Of a stretch of DNA of 64,000 nucleotides, positions 56,289 to 64,000 are shown in pieces. Origin of the DNA: Sinorhizobium fredii USDA 257. GTDB taxonomy: Bacteria; Pseudomonadota; Alphaproteobacteria; Rhizobiales; Rhizobiaceae. A model generated the notes under the pieces. That model saw only the letters and a list, made by a program, of their open reading frames with translations, was not told where the DNA came from and ran no database searches. Numbering within the stretch: position 1 is the stretch's first letter; each line of letters starts with the position of its first letter. A program made the translations under genes and the position numbers. The stretch spans positions 744,001-808,000 of the forward strand of contig NC_018000.1 of assembly GCF_000265205.3 (NCBI RefSeq), read 5' to 3'.

Positions 56289-58616
56289 TCACGCGAGGTC
56301 TGGAATTCGCACCGAGATGATCGTGCCGACGCTCTCGGCGGAATGGATTTTCATCCGGCCCCCATGGAGCCGCGTGAGCGATCGGGAGATGGCAAGGCCC
56401 AATCCGGATCCGCCCTTGCTCTTGGCGTACTGGCTCTGCACCTGCTCGAAGGGATGGCCGATCTTCTGCAGCGCGTGCCGGGGAATGCCGATGCCGGAAT
56501 CGGCGATCGTCAGCGTCACTGCGCCGCGAACCTTGCGGGCCCTGAGCGAAATGCGTCCACCTTCATTGGTGAATTTGACCGCGTTCGACAGCAGGTTGAG
56601 CAGCACCTGTTTCATGGCGCGGCGATCGGCGAACATCGTCAGGCCCGAGGAGATCTCCTGGACGACGCGGATATTCTTCTGCTCGGCCGGTATCGTGGTG
56701 AAGCGAAGCGTTTCCTCGATCAGCGGCGCAAGATCGATCCTCTCGCGCGTGATGCGCATGTGACCGGCCTCGATCTTCGACATATCGAGTATGTCGTTGA
56801 TGACGTTGAGCAGGTGCTTGCCGCTCTCGTGGATGTCACGCGAGTACTCGTCGTATTTCTCCGACCCGAGCGGCCCGAACATCTGGTTCTGCAGGATCTC
56901 GGAAAAGCCGAGAATGGCGTTGAGCGGCGTGCGCAACTCATGCGACATGTTGGCGAGGAATTCCGACTTGGCCCGGTTTGCCGCCTCCGCCCGGTCCTTT
57001 TCCGCCTGGTAATTGGCGTTGGCGACGGAAAGCTCGGCCTTCTGCCGTTCGAGCGTGATGCGCGAGGCCGAAAGGTCGCCGATCGTCGCCATCAGCCGCC
57101 GCTCGGATTCGCGCAACCGCACCTGATGCCGCTTGAGCAGCGTGATATCGGTGCCGACCGAGACGAGGCCGCCGTCGCGCGTGCGGCGTTCGTTGATCTG
57201 CAGCCAGCGCTCGTCGGCGAGTTGCACCTCGCTCGTCTGCGAGTGATTGCTGCGGTCCGGATCGGCGACGCGTCGCTCGACGACGGGCCTGGCCGCCGCG
57301 GCATGGACGACCGCCCGTTCGGTCCCCGGCACGAGGACGTGGTCCGGCAGCTGATAGGCCTCCTGGTAATGGGTGTTGCACATTACCAGCCGGTCGTGCT
57401 TGTCCCACAGCACGAAAGCTTCCGAGGTGCACTCGATCGCATCCGTCAGACGCTGGTCCGCTTCCGCGTAGCGCTGGGCGAGCCGGTGCTGCTCGGTCAC
57501 GTCCATGGCGATGCCGATCAGGTGCGTGCGCCCGGAAACCGTGCGGATGACCTGGGCGCGCGCCCGAAGCCAAACGTAATGGCCGTCGGCGTGGCGCATG
57601 CGGAACACCTGGTCGATCTGACGCTCGCTGCCTTTGGCGATCGCCCGCGCCACCCGGTAGATGCCGCGGTCCTCCGGGTGCATGAGCCGCGCCGCATCGC
57701 CGAACGACAACACGCTGCTGTCGCCCGGCATGCCGAGCATCTCGTACATGGAGCGAGACCAGAACAGGCGCCGATTGGCGAGGTCGAAATCCCAGAGCCC
57801 GCAGCGGCCGCGCGACAATGCGGTCTCGACGCGCAGGTTCGATTCCGCGAAGACGGAATCGGCGTCCCGCGCGCGTTTTGCCTGGATATAATAGGCGTAG
57901 AGCACGACGAGCAGGATTGCCGAGATGCCGGCAAACAGCGTGACATTGAGCGAGACATCGTCGCGCCAGGCGGCTTCGAACTGGGCGACCGGCGTTGCCG
58001 CCAGCACGACGCCCGCGGAAGCCGGGACCTGCATCAGCGCCACCAGGTGTTCGACGCCGTCGATTGTCGCCCTCATCGCGCCGGCGCCTTCGCCGTAATA
58101 CTGCAGCGAGGCCATGTCCGGGGCGATCGAGGTGAGCGTGCGTCCGATGAAATGTGCCCCGGCATGGGTGCTCGCGAATATGCGGCCGTCCCGGCGAACC
58201 GTCAGCAGGAACATGCCGGTGTCGAGGAGCTCGGCGGGCAGGTATTCAGCGAGCCGGCGTTCGGTCTCCCAGCGCTGCCCATCGACGAAGAGCTCCGGGC
58301 CATCTGCCTGGAAAGCCGCCGTTGCGGCGGTTGCCGCCAGGCTGACGGTCCGGCGCGAACTGGCTTCCATTCGGGCGTGCTCGTCCATGATCCCCGACAT
58401 ACGGGATATCGCCACGATGAGCAGGAAGGCGATGATGAGGACGGGAATTGCGCGCTTGAGAACGGGTTCGGCCCGCGCAAGCCTGCGCGATGCCGGCTCG
58501 GCAAAGAGCCTCGCCTTGTCGATGAGCTCCCGTTCCAGGCCGAGAAAGCCTGGGAACTTGAGTCGCAACCGCCCGTCGGCTGCGCTTCCCCGTCGCGCGT
58601 CCGCTATCTTTCCCAA
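56289..58616 (-). CDS. pleC: PleC-type cell-cycle sensor histidine kinase
   Basis: 775 aa. N-terminal helix (about 54-72, VLIIAFLLIVAISRMSG), a periplasmic region of about 150 residues, second helix (about 225-245), two PAS domains (about 270-390 and 395-500), coiled linker, H559 (ANMSHELRTPLNAILGFSEI, then MFGPLGSEKYDEYSRDIHESGKHLL), and ATPase with NAVKF, DSGIGIP and GSGLGLAISRSL. The order glnE-pleC-pepN matches S. meliloti, where PleC acts on DivK in the cell cycle. Ends one base from the convergent glnE stop. A CtrA-like site lies upstream. Confidence 0.85.
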   Translation of the reverse strand: MGKIADARRGSAADGRLRLKFPGFLGLERELIDKARLFAEPASRRLARAEPVLKRAIPVLIIAFLLIVAISRMSGIMDEHARMEASSRRTVSLAATAATAAFQADGPELFVDGQRWETERRLAEYLPAELLDTGMFLLTVRRDGRIFASTHAGAHFIGRTLTSIAPDMASLQYYGEGAGAMRATIDGVEHLVALMQVPASAGVVLAATPVAQFEAAWRDDVSLNVTLFAGISAILLVVLYAYYIQAKRARDADSVFAESNLRVETALSRGRCGLWDFDLANRRLFWSRSMYEMLGMPGDSSVLSFGDAARLMHPEDRGIYRVARAIAKGSERQIDQVFRMRHADGHYVWLRARAQVIRTVSGRTHLIGIAMDVTEQHRLAQRYAEADQRLTDAIECTSEAFVLWDKHDRLVMCNTHYQEAYQLPDHVLVPGTERAVVHAAAARPVVERRVADPDRSNHSQTSEVQLADERWLQINERRTRDGGLVSVGTDITLLKRHQVRLRESERRLMATIGDLSASRITLERQKAELSVANANYQAEKDRAEAANRAKSEFLANMSHELRTPLNAILGFSEILQNQMFGPLGSEKYDEYSRDIHESGKHLLNVINDILDMSKIEAGHMRITRERIDLAPLIEETLRFTTIPAEQKNIRVVQEISSGLTMFADRRAMKQVLLNLLSNAVKFTNEGGRISLRARKVRGAVTLTIADSGIGIPRHALQKIGHPFEQVQSQYAKSKGGSGLGLAISRSLTRLHGGRMKIHSAESVGTIISVRIPDLA

Positions 58617-58782
58617 TTTCTGCCGTCCTCGAGAGCGTCCCGCATTTGAATGCGAAAGGAACGCTGTGATCTCTCAATCCGAAACGTCATCGGAAATCGG
58701 GACGCTTCGGTGATTCGGTGCGCCGCTCGCCCGAACCTGACTCAATGAATCACAGGGCGATTCGCCTTGTCCAGAGGCAGGG

Positions 58783-58798
58783 GTAAAGATTTATTAAC
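58783..58798. promoter_or_regulatory. CtrA-like site upstream of pleC (GTAA-N7-TTAAC)
   Basis: GTAAAGATTTATTAAC differs at one base from TTAA-N7-TTAAC. It is 167 bases upstream of the pleC start and 59 bases past the pepN stop (both on the minus strand). Confidence 0.45.
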
Positions 58799-58856
58799 CA
58801 ATTTTCATCGTTGGAAAGTTGTAGCTCCTTGCCGCCGAGTCGAGCGCGCGGCGAAA

Positions 58857-61517
58857 TTACGCCGCGCTTCCATCGTTCAGCATTCGATCGACGATGTCGC
58901 TGGCATCGGCGGAGAGGCTGGCACTACCGGCGATTTGCTTGAGGGCATTCAGGGCGTGGTTGGCCCTCACCTGCTCCAGCGACCGCCAGGAGCGCATCGA
59001 TGTCAGAATCCGTGCCGCAAGTTGCGGATTGCGGGGATCGATATCGAGGATCTGCTGCGCCAGGAAGCGGTAGCCTTCGCCATCCGCCCGGTTGAAGCCC
59101 GTCGGGTTGGAGAAGGCGAAGGCGCCGACGAGAGAGCGTACGCGATTAGGGTTGTTGGCGTTGAAGAGCGGATCGGACATCAGCGCCTTGACCCGGTCGA
59201 GGGTCGAGGCGCCGGGGATTGTCGCCTGGATGGCGAACCATTTGTCGATCACCAGCGCATTGTCTGCGAAGCGTTTCTTGAACGTCGCCAATGCATCGAG
59301 CGCCTCATCCGCGTCCGGAAAGCGGTGGGCGAGCAGTGTCAGCGCCTGACTGAGATCGGTCATGTTGTTGGCGGAACGGAAGGCGCTTACCGCTTTCTCC
59401 GGCCGATCGTCCCCATAGACGAGATAGGAGAGGGCGGCGTTGCGCAGCGCCCGCCGGCCGGCGCTCGCAGCATCGGGCCGGAACGGACCGGACAACGTCA
59501 TCTCCCCGAGCAATCGCGTGAAGATACCCTTCCCGGAAGCGGAAACGGCGGAAAGGATCGCCTGGCGGCCCGACTGGATGGCATCCGGGTCGTTGTCGCG
59601 GCCGATTTCCCGGGCGATGTCGGCCTCGCTCGGCAACGAGAGGACCTGTGCGCGGAACGCCGGCTCCAGCCGTTCGTCGCCCGCGGCCGCCAGAAGTCCG
59701 CCGATAAGGGCGTCGTCGCAGGCGATCGGCTGGCCGTTTCGCGCCTCTCCCGCGGCCTTGGCCAGATTGTCGAGCGCCATGGCGTTCAGCGCCTGCCAGC
59801 GGGCGAAGAGATCGGCCTCATGGCGTGCGATGTGCGCGCGGTCTTCCGCGCTTTGTTCGACGTGCAAGTTGATCGGCGCCGAGAAGCCGCGATTGAAGGA
59901 GGGCACCGGCCGGGACGGAATGCCGGCAAAGACGACGGTCTGCTTGCGCTCCGTCAGGTGCACCACGTCTGCCGTGACGTCGGCGCCCGAAACGGCCGCG
60001 GGTGTTGCCTCGCTGCCGTCCTCGAGCAGGAGCCCGACACGCAGCGGGATATGCATCGGCTTCTTGGCGCTCTGCCCCGGTGTTGCCGGCACCGTCTGTT
60101 CGAGCGACAGGATGTAGTTCTGCTTCGTCGCGTCATAAGATCCGGAAGCGCTGATCAGCGGCGTTCCTGCCTGATGATACCAGAGCGAGAATTGCTTGAG
60201 ATCGCGCCCGCTCGCGTCCTCGAAGCAAGCGATGAAGTCCTCGATCGTCACCGCCTGGCCGTCATGGCGGTCGAAATAGAGATCCATGCCCTCCTTGAAG
60301 AGATCGCGACCAAGAATGGTCGCGATCATCCGCGTCACCTCGGACCCCTTCTCGTAGACGGTCGTCGTGTAGAAGTTGTTGATCTCGCGGTATTTCGTCG
60401 GGCGCACCGGATGGGCGAGGGGACCGGCGTCCTCGGGGAACTGTTCGGATTTCAGGTGCCTGACTTCGGCAATGCGCTTGACGGCGCGCGAGCGCATGTC
60501 CGCCGAAAACTCATGATCCCGGTAGACCGTAAGCCCTTCCTTCAGGCACAGCTGGAACCAGTCGCGGCAGGTTATGCGGTTGCCCGTCCAGTTGTGGAAA
60601 TATTCATGGGCGATGATCGCTTCGATATTGGCATAGTCCGTGTCGGTCGCCGTTTCCGGATCGGCGAGAACGTATTTGTCGTTGAAGACGTTGAGCCCCT
60701 TGTTCTCCATGGCGCCCATGTTGAAGTCGGAGACGGCGACGATCATGAAGATGTCGAGATCGTATTCGCGGCCGAAGGCCTCTTCGTCCCACTTCATCGA
60801 ACGTTTGAGCGCGTCCATCGCATAGGCAGCGCGCGGCTCCTTGCCGTGCTCGACATAGATCCTCAGCGCCACCTTGCGGCCTGACGCGGTCGTGAACGTG
60901 TCCTCGACCACGCCGAGATCGCCGGCGACCAACGCGAAGAGATAGCTCGGCTTCGGATGCGGATCGAACCAGGCGGCGAAGTGACGGCCGTCACCCATGT
61001 CGGCGCCGCCGAGATAGTTGCCGTTCGAAAGGAGAAGGGGGGCGGTCGCCTTGTCGGCGATGATGTTGACCGTATAGACGGCGAGCACGTCGGGCCGGTC
61101 GGGGAAATAGGTGATGCGGCGGAAGCCCTCCGCCTCGCATTGCGTGCAATAGACGCTGTTGGTGTAGTAGAGACCCATCAGCTTCGTGTTCGTCTCCGGC
61201 GACAGGAGCGTCGTCACGGTGATCTCGAAGGGAGCGGTTTCCGGCAGGCTGCGGATCGTCAGCGTATCGTCCGTCAGATCGTAGAGCGTCGCCGGGATCT
61301 CTTCCTGGTCGAGCAGCAGGCCGGCCATGCTCAGCTCGTCGCCGTCAAGAACCAGCGGGGCGGAGGGGTCGACGCCTTCGCGACGGTGGAAGATGAGGCG
61401 TGCCTCGACCTTCGTCTCCTTGGGGTCGAGTTCGAAGGTCAGATCCACTCTTTCGAGAACGAAATCGGTCGGCCGGTAGTCTTCCAGATGAATGATCTGG
61501 CCAGTATTTGTCCGCAT
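58857..61517 (-). CDS. pepN: Aminopeptidase N (M1 zinc metallopeptidase)
   Basis: 886 aa cytosolic aminopeptidase, the size of E. coli PepN. GAMENKGLNVFND exopeptidase motif at about 265, zinc motif AHEYFHNWTGNRI with the downstream Glu of KEGLTVYRDHEF. The remaining ~400 residues are the C-terminal helical domain. The start is ATG 61517; upstream 368 bases hold no gene. pleC lies downstream on the same strand. Confidence 0.93.
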   Translation of the reverse strand: MRTNTGQIIHLEDYRPTDFVLERVDLTFELDPKETKVEARLIFHRREGVDPSAPLVLDGDELSMAGLLLDQEEIPATLYDLTDDTLTIRSLPETAPFEITVTTLLSPETNTKLMGLYYTNSVYCTQCEAEGFRRITYFPDRPDVLAVYTVNIIADKATAPLLLSNGNYLGGADMGDGRHFAAWFDPHPKPSYLFALVAGDLGVVEDTFTTASGRKVALRIYVEHGKEPRAAYAMDALKRSMKWDEEAFGREYDLDIFMIVAVSDFNMGAMENKGLNVFNDKYVLADPETATDTDYANIEAIIAHEYFHNWTGNRITCRDWFQLCLKEGLTVYRDHEFSADMRSRAVKRIAEVRHLKSEQFPEDAGPLAHPVRPTKYREINNFYTTTVYEKGSEVTRMIATILGRDLFKEGMDLYFDRHDGQAVTIEDFIACFEDASGRDLKQFSLWYHQAGTPLISASGSYDATKQNYILSLEQTVPATPGQSAKKPMHIPLRVGLLLEDGSEATPAAVSGADVTADVVHLTERKQTVVFAGIPSRPVPSFNRGFSAPINLHVEQSAEDRAHIARHEADLFARWQALNAMALDNLAKAAGEARNGQPIACDDALIGGLLAAAGDERLEPAFRAQVLSLPSEADIAREIGRDNDPDAIQSGRQAILSAVSASGKGIFTRLLGEMTLSGPFRPDAASAGRRALRNAALSYLVYGDDRPEKAVSAFRSANNMTDLSQALTLLAHRFPDADEALDALATFKKRFADNALVIDKWFAIQATIPGASTLDRVKALMSDPLFNANNPNRVRSLVGAFAFSNPTGFNRADGEGYRFLAQQILDIDPRNPQLAARILTSMRSWRSLEQVRANHALNALKQIAGSASLSADASDIVDRMLNDGSAA

Positions 61518-61885
61518 GGTCAGTCCCGCTTGCGCCTTCCGTTCCTAAGGTAGAGGGCGCCTGTGATGGTGAAAAGGCCAAGAGGCGAGATTTTGTGCTT
61601 GCAATGCCGTCGACCGCACTTCGGAAGCAAACACGTTCGATTTTTTCCCGCCCCCGTACGGCAGGTTTAACGAAACGGCACTAACAAGAACTAAATCCAA
61701 CAAGTTTTTTTCGTGATTGCTAAAGCAAGCGAGGAAAGCAACTCGTTCAAGCCATCACGAATATCCCGCACCCATCAAGAAAATTGATCCAACATCCCGC
61801 GCCGTGCAGCTAGACTGGCTCCATCCTCCCGCGGCTTGGGCCGCGTCCTTCTTCCCGCGACCGGCTCGCCGGTACCATCTCGAAA
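61518..61885. other. Intergenic region between divergent pepN and DMT gene
   Basis: 368 bases that should carry both promoters. An AT-rich patch at 61665-61745 (ggtttaacgaaacgg, aacaagtttttttcgtg) is the most promoter-like part. No repeat or small gene seen. Confidence 0.5.
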
Positions 61886-62833
61886 ATGTCCTCCATGGAT
61901 GCCGACATTCACAATCCCATGAAGGGGATTCTGCTCAAGGTCCTGTCCGTCATCGTCTTCGTTTGCATGTCCACTTGCATCAAGGCGGCCGGCAGTGACA
62001 TCGCCACCGGGCAGATCACCTTCTATCGATCGGCCTTCGCCATGGTGCCGATTCTCGGTTTCCTCGCCTGTCGCGGCCAGCTGCGCGACGCCTTCCGGAC
62101 AAACAATGTCCCGGGGCATGTGCTACGCGGCTTGGTCGGCATTCTGTCGATGAGCTGCGGCTTCTACGGGCTCGTGCATCTGCCGCTTCCGGAGGCGATT
62201 GCGATCGGCTACGCGATGCCGCTGCTGGCGGTGGCCTTCGCTGCAGTGTTTCTCGGCGAGATTGTCCGGCTTTACCGCTGGTCTGCGGTGGTCATCGGCC
62301 TCGTTGGCGTGCTGATCATCACCTGGCCACGCCTGACACTGTTCGGCGAAGGAGGATTTGGCTCGTCGGAAGCGCTGGGTGCCGTCGCGGTGCTGCTTTC
62401 GGCGACGCTCGGAGCGGTCGCGATGGTCCTCGTGCGCAGGCTCGTGCAGACGGAGCGCACGCACACGATCGTTCTCTACTTCTCGCTCTCCGCCGCCGTG
62501 TTTTCCCTGGCAACACTTCCCTTCGGCTGGTCGGCGATATCGTGGACGTCCTTCCTGCTCTTGATGCTCGCCGGCTTCTGCGGCGGGGTCGCCCAGATTT
62601 TACTGACGGAGAGCTATCGCCACGCCGACATGTCGACGATCGCGCCCTTCGAATATGCCTCTATCGTGCTCGGCATCGCCATCGGCTATTTCCTTTTCGG
62701 CAACGTACCGACGGCAGCCATGCTCCTGGGCACCGCGATCGTCGTCGGAGCGGGCATCTTCATCATTTTCCGGGAGCACCGGCTCGGGCTTGAGCGGAAG
62801 GGGGCGCGCAAACACGTCACACCGCAGGGCTGA
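61886..62833 (+). CDS. EamA/DMT family membrane exporter
   Basis: 315 aa with ten predicted membrane helices in two EamA repeats. Repeat one: VLSVIVFVCMSTCIKAA, ITFYRSAFAMVPIL, MPLLAVAFAAVFLGE; repeat two ends GIAIGYFLFGNVPTAAMLLGTAIVVGAGIFI. Such transporters export metabolites; substrate unknown. ATGs at 61886 and 61895 are both possible. Confidence 0.87.
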   Translation: MSSMDADIHNPMKGILLKVLSVIVFVCMSTCIKAAGSDIATGQITFYRSAFAMVPILGFLACRGQLRDAFRTNNVPGHVLRGLVGILSMSCGFYGLVHLPLPEAIAIGYAMPLLAVAFAAVFLGEIVRLYRWSAVVIGLVGVLIITWPRLTLFGEGGFGSSEALGAVAVLLSATLGAVAMVLVRRLVQTERTHTIVLYFSLSAAVFSLATLPFGWSAISWTSFLLLMLAGFCGGVAQILLTESYRHADMSTIAPFEYASIVLGIAIGYFLFGNVPTAAMLLGTAIVVGAGIFIIFREHRLGLERKGARKHVTPQG

Positions 62834-62915
62834 CATCGCCTATTGCGCCTGCCTCTGCCAGTCGGAGGGACGGCGTCGACCTTGCCCGGGGCGCAAGGGG
62901 TGGATGGTGCAGGGA

Positions 62916-63056
62916 TCAGTTGGGCAGCAGAGGGCTCACCGCGACACGATGCGCGCGGCGAGCATCCGAGATCGTGCTCAGCCTGGTGAACTCGCGCGAG
63001 GCACGAACGGCGGTGCCGATATCAGAAATCGTGTCGAGCAGGCTACGGATAGACAT
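62916..63056 (-). CDS. Small basic protein (46 aa), unrecognised
   Basis: 46 aa protein beginning MSIRSLLDTISDIGTAVR and ending AVSPLLPN. The first half is amphipathic; basic residues cluster in ASREFTRLSTISDARRAHR. Ribosome site is weak (gcgagatcacgatc). It sits 57 bases downstream of another small gene on the same strand, as a probable operon. No known family recognised. Confidence 0.55.
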   Translation of the reverse strand: MSIRSLLDTISDIGTAVRASREFTRLSTISDARRAHRVAVSPLLPN

Positions 63057-63113
63057 GATCGTGATCTCGCTCAGGCGAGCGCCGGGACCGAAGACCGGCG
63101 CGGCACCATTTGT

Positions 63114-63293
63114 TCAGCGTTGAATGAAATCGGCGTAGATCTGGGCCGGGCGGCGCGTGGTGCGCGCGAAGCCGATCGCCGTCATCTGTTCGTTGGCTAC
63201 GGCGCCGAAGCTATTGTACGGCGTCCGCAGAGCGACACGGGCCTGACGGAGCGTCTCGAAGCTGCTGTGGATCGGGCGAAGGCGGGCAGTCAT
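63114..63293 (-). CDS. Small basic protein (59 aa), unrecognised
   Basis: 59 aa protein beginning MTARLRPIHSSFETLRQAR and ending IYADFIQR, with ten arginines and no cysteine or membrane segment. A good ribosome site (aaggaactgaacc) precedes the ATG and a plausible promoter lies 35-60 bases upstream. The central NSFGAVANEQMTAIGFARTTRRP looks gene-like rather than random. Function unknown. Confidence 0.65.
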   Translation of the reverse strand: MTARLRPIHSSFETLRQARVALRTPYNSFGAVANEQMTAIGFARTTRRPAQIYADFIQR

Positions 63294-63327
63294 GGTTCAG
63301 TTCCTTAATCCATTCCTCCCGTGCCCT

Positions 63328-63356
63328 TATATTGCGGCGCAGCATAATATTTGCAA
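63328..63356 (-). promoter_or_regulatory. Candidate promoter of the small-gene pair
   Basis: On the minus strand, TTGCAA (63356-63351) and AATATA (63333-63328) are spaced by 17 bases, 35 bases before the 59 aa gene start. A vegetative-type promoter by spacing and sequence. Confidence 0.4.
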
Positions 63357-63432
63357 CGCATCAAAACGCGGCACTGACCTGCGCAAATCGCATGGCTTTG
63401 TTCATATTTCCTTCATCCGTCGGAAAGGCGGG

Positions 63433-64000
63433 TCAGCCGGTGATCCGGGCCCTGAAGGCGAGGAGATCTTGCCAGGCGAAACGCTTGTTGACCGGCGCGC
63501 TGATGAGATCCTGGGGGTGCAACGTCGCCAACCCCTGAACGGGGTGGCCTCCGGCGGAAAGCTCGCGCCATTGCCCCCTCGTCTGATGGATCGTCTCGTT
63601 GGTGCCGAAGAAGAAGCGGGCGGTGAAATTGCCGAGTAGGAGCAGGTGCCTGGGCTCGGCGAGGGCAATCTGCCGCTCGATGAAGGGACGGCAGATGTCG
63701 GCCTCCCGTCCGCTTGGCACGCGGTTTCCGGGCGGCCGCCAGGGTACGACATTGGCGAGCAGCACATCCGACCTCGACAGGCCGATGCCGAAAAGCATCC
63801 GTTCCAGCATATCACCGTGCTTGCCGGCGAAGGGCTGGCCATCCCGGTCATCCTCCGCATAGGGCATCGGACCGACAATCATGACGCCGGAGGCGGTGTT
63901 GCCGTCGGCGAATACGAGGTTGCGGGCGCTGTTCCTCAGGTTGCAGCCGGTAAAGGCCTCCATGGCCGTGCGCAATTCGGCGAGCGAGCGCGCGCTTTCG
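63433..64000 (-). CDS. Uracil-DNA glycosylase-family protein (family 4-like), N-terminus cut by window edge
   Basis: At least 188 codons; the frame stays open to the right edge, so the start lies outside. The UDG-superfamily fold is clear: FTGCNLRNSARNLVFADGN, GQPFAGKHGDMLERML, LANVVPWRPPGNR, and a HPQDLISAP segment at the motif B place (HPxxL). The usual motif A GEAPG/GEGPG is GPMPY, and only one of the four Fe-S cysteines of the thermophile enzymes is present, a loss common in alphaproteobacterial relatives as I recall. It may be a divergent or inactive paralogue. Confidence 0.8.
   Translation of the reverse strand, partial: ESARSLAELRTAMEAFTGCNLRNSARNLVFADGNTASGVMIVGPMPYAEDDRDGQPFAGKHGDMLERMLFGIGLSRSDVLLANVVPWRPPGNRVPSGREADICRPFIERQIALAEPRHLLLLGNFTARFFFGTNETIHQTRGQWRELSAGGHPVQGLATLHPQDLISAPVNKRFAWQDLLAFRARITG

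Noticed and set aside
58767..60884. 705-codon open frame opposite pepN
   Set aside because: Antisense shadow of pepN, which carries GAMEN and HExxH motifs; composition is not protein-like.
1..64000. CRISPR arrays, insertion sequences, prophage or integrated element
   Set aside because: No regularly spaced repeats, transposase, integrase or attachment repeats were seen, and gene content is core chromosomal.

Overview
The window is high-GC alphaproteobacterial chromosome, best matched to Sinorhizobium/Ensifer (Rhizobiaceae). The pointers are a Ros/MucR zinc-finger regulator, a feuN-feuP-feuQ locus, the rhizobial cytochrome c biogenesis order cycHJKL followed by degP1, a response regulator and kinase, glnE, a PleC-type kinase and pepN, and an Mrp/Pha cation antiporter operon. 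There is no rRNA, tRNA, insertion sequence, prophage or CRISPR array; it reads as core chromosome with dense, mostly housekeeping genes.

Layout. 0-8 kb: zinc alcohol dehydrogenase, branched-chain aminotransferase, a frameshifted glyoxalase-like gene, a VOC protein, Fe-type superoxide dismutase, a WYL regulator divergent from a LysE exporter with a perfect palindrome between them, two c-type cytochromes and a GNAT acetyltransferase. 8-18 kb: MerR regulator, PQQ glucose dehydrogenase, SelO AMPylase, homocysteine methyltransferase family enzyme, TetR regulator, DUF1697 protein coupled to oligopeptidase B, and a two-domain VOC protein. 18-21.5 kb: universal stress protein and DksA-like zinc-finger genes behind an FNR/FixK-like box, a hemolysin III protein, a periplasmic hypothetical and MsrB. 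21.7-27.6 kb: an mrp operon with overlapping genes, in which mrpC and mrpD are read as one frame, probably through a one-base loss in a C run. 28-30 kb: mucR with its terminator, a nested palindrome, a SufE-family gene and a DUF5330 protein.

30-41 kb: a membrane PAS histidine kinase overlapping a peptidoglycan-binding protein, several small conserved unknowns, an SH3-domain secreted protein with a charged low-complexity tail, a DUF1254/DUF1214 pair, a bifunctional PBP1, a YcgN-type cysteine-cluster protein and an MmcQ protein. Three CtrA-like sites (34.6, 36.1 and 58.8 kb) suggest that part of this envelope and cell-cycle gene set is under cell-cycle control. 42-53 kb: feuNPQ, a lipoprotein, cycHJKL, degP1 and a two-component pair. 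53-64 kb: glnE, pleC (opposite strand), pepN, a DMT exporter, two tandem small unknown genes and a uracil-DNA glycosylase-family gene cut by the window edge.

Most interesting: the mrpC-mrpD fusion by probable frameshift, the twice-frameshifted glyoxalase gene, the FNR/FixK-like box before the usp/dksA-like pair, CtrA-like sites including one before pleC, and three compact small genes (41135-41275, 62916-63056, 63114-63293), two of them with good ribosome-binding sites. I found no convincing wholly new multi-gene system. All identifications are by reading translations; no search was run.
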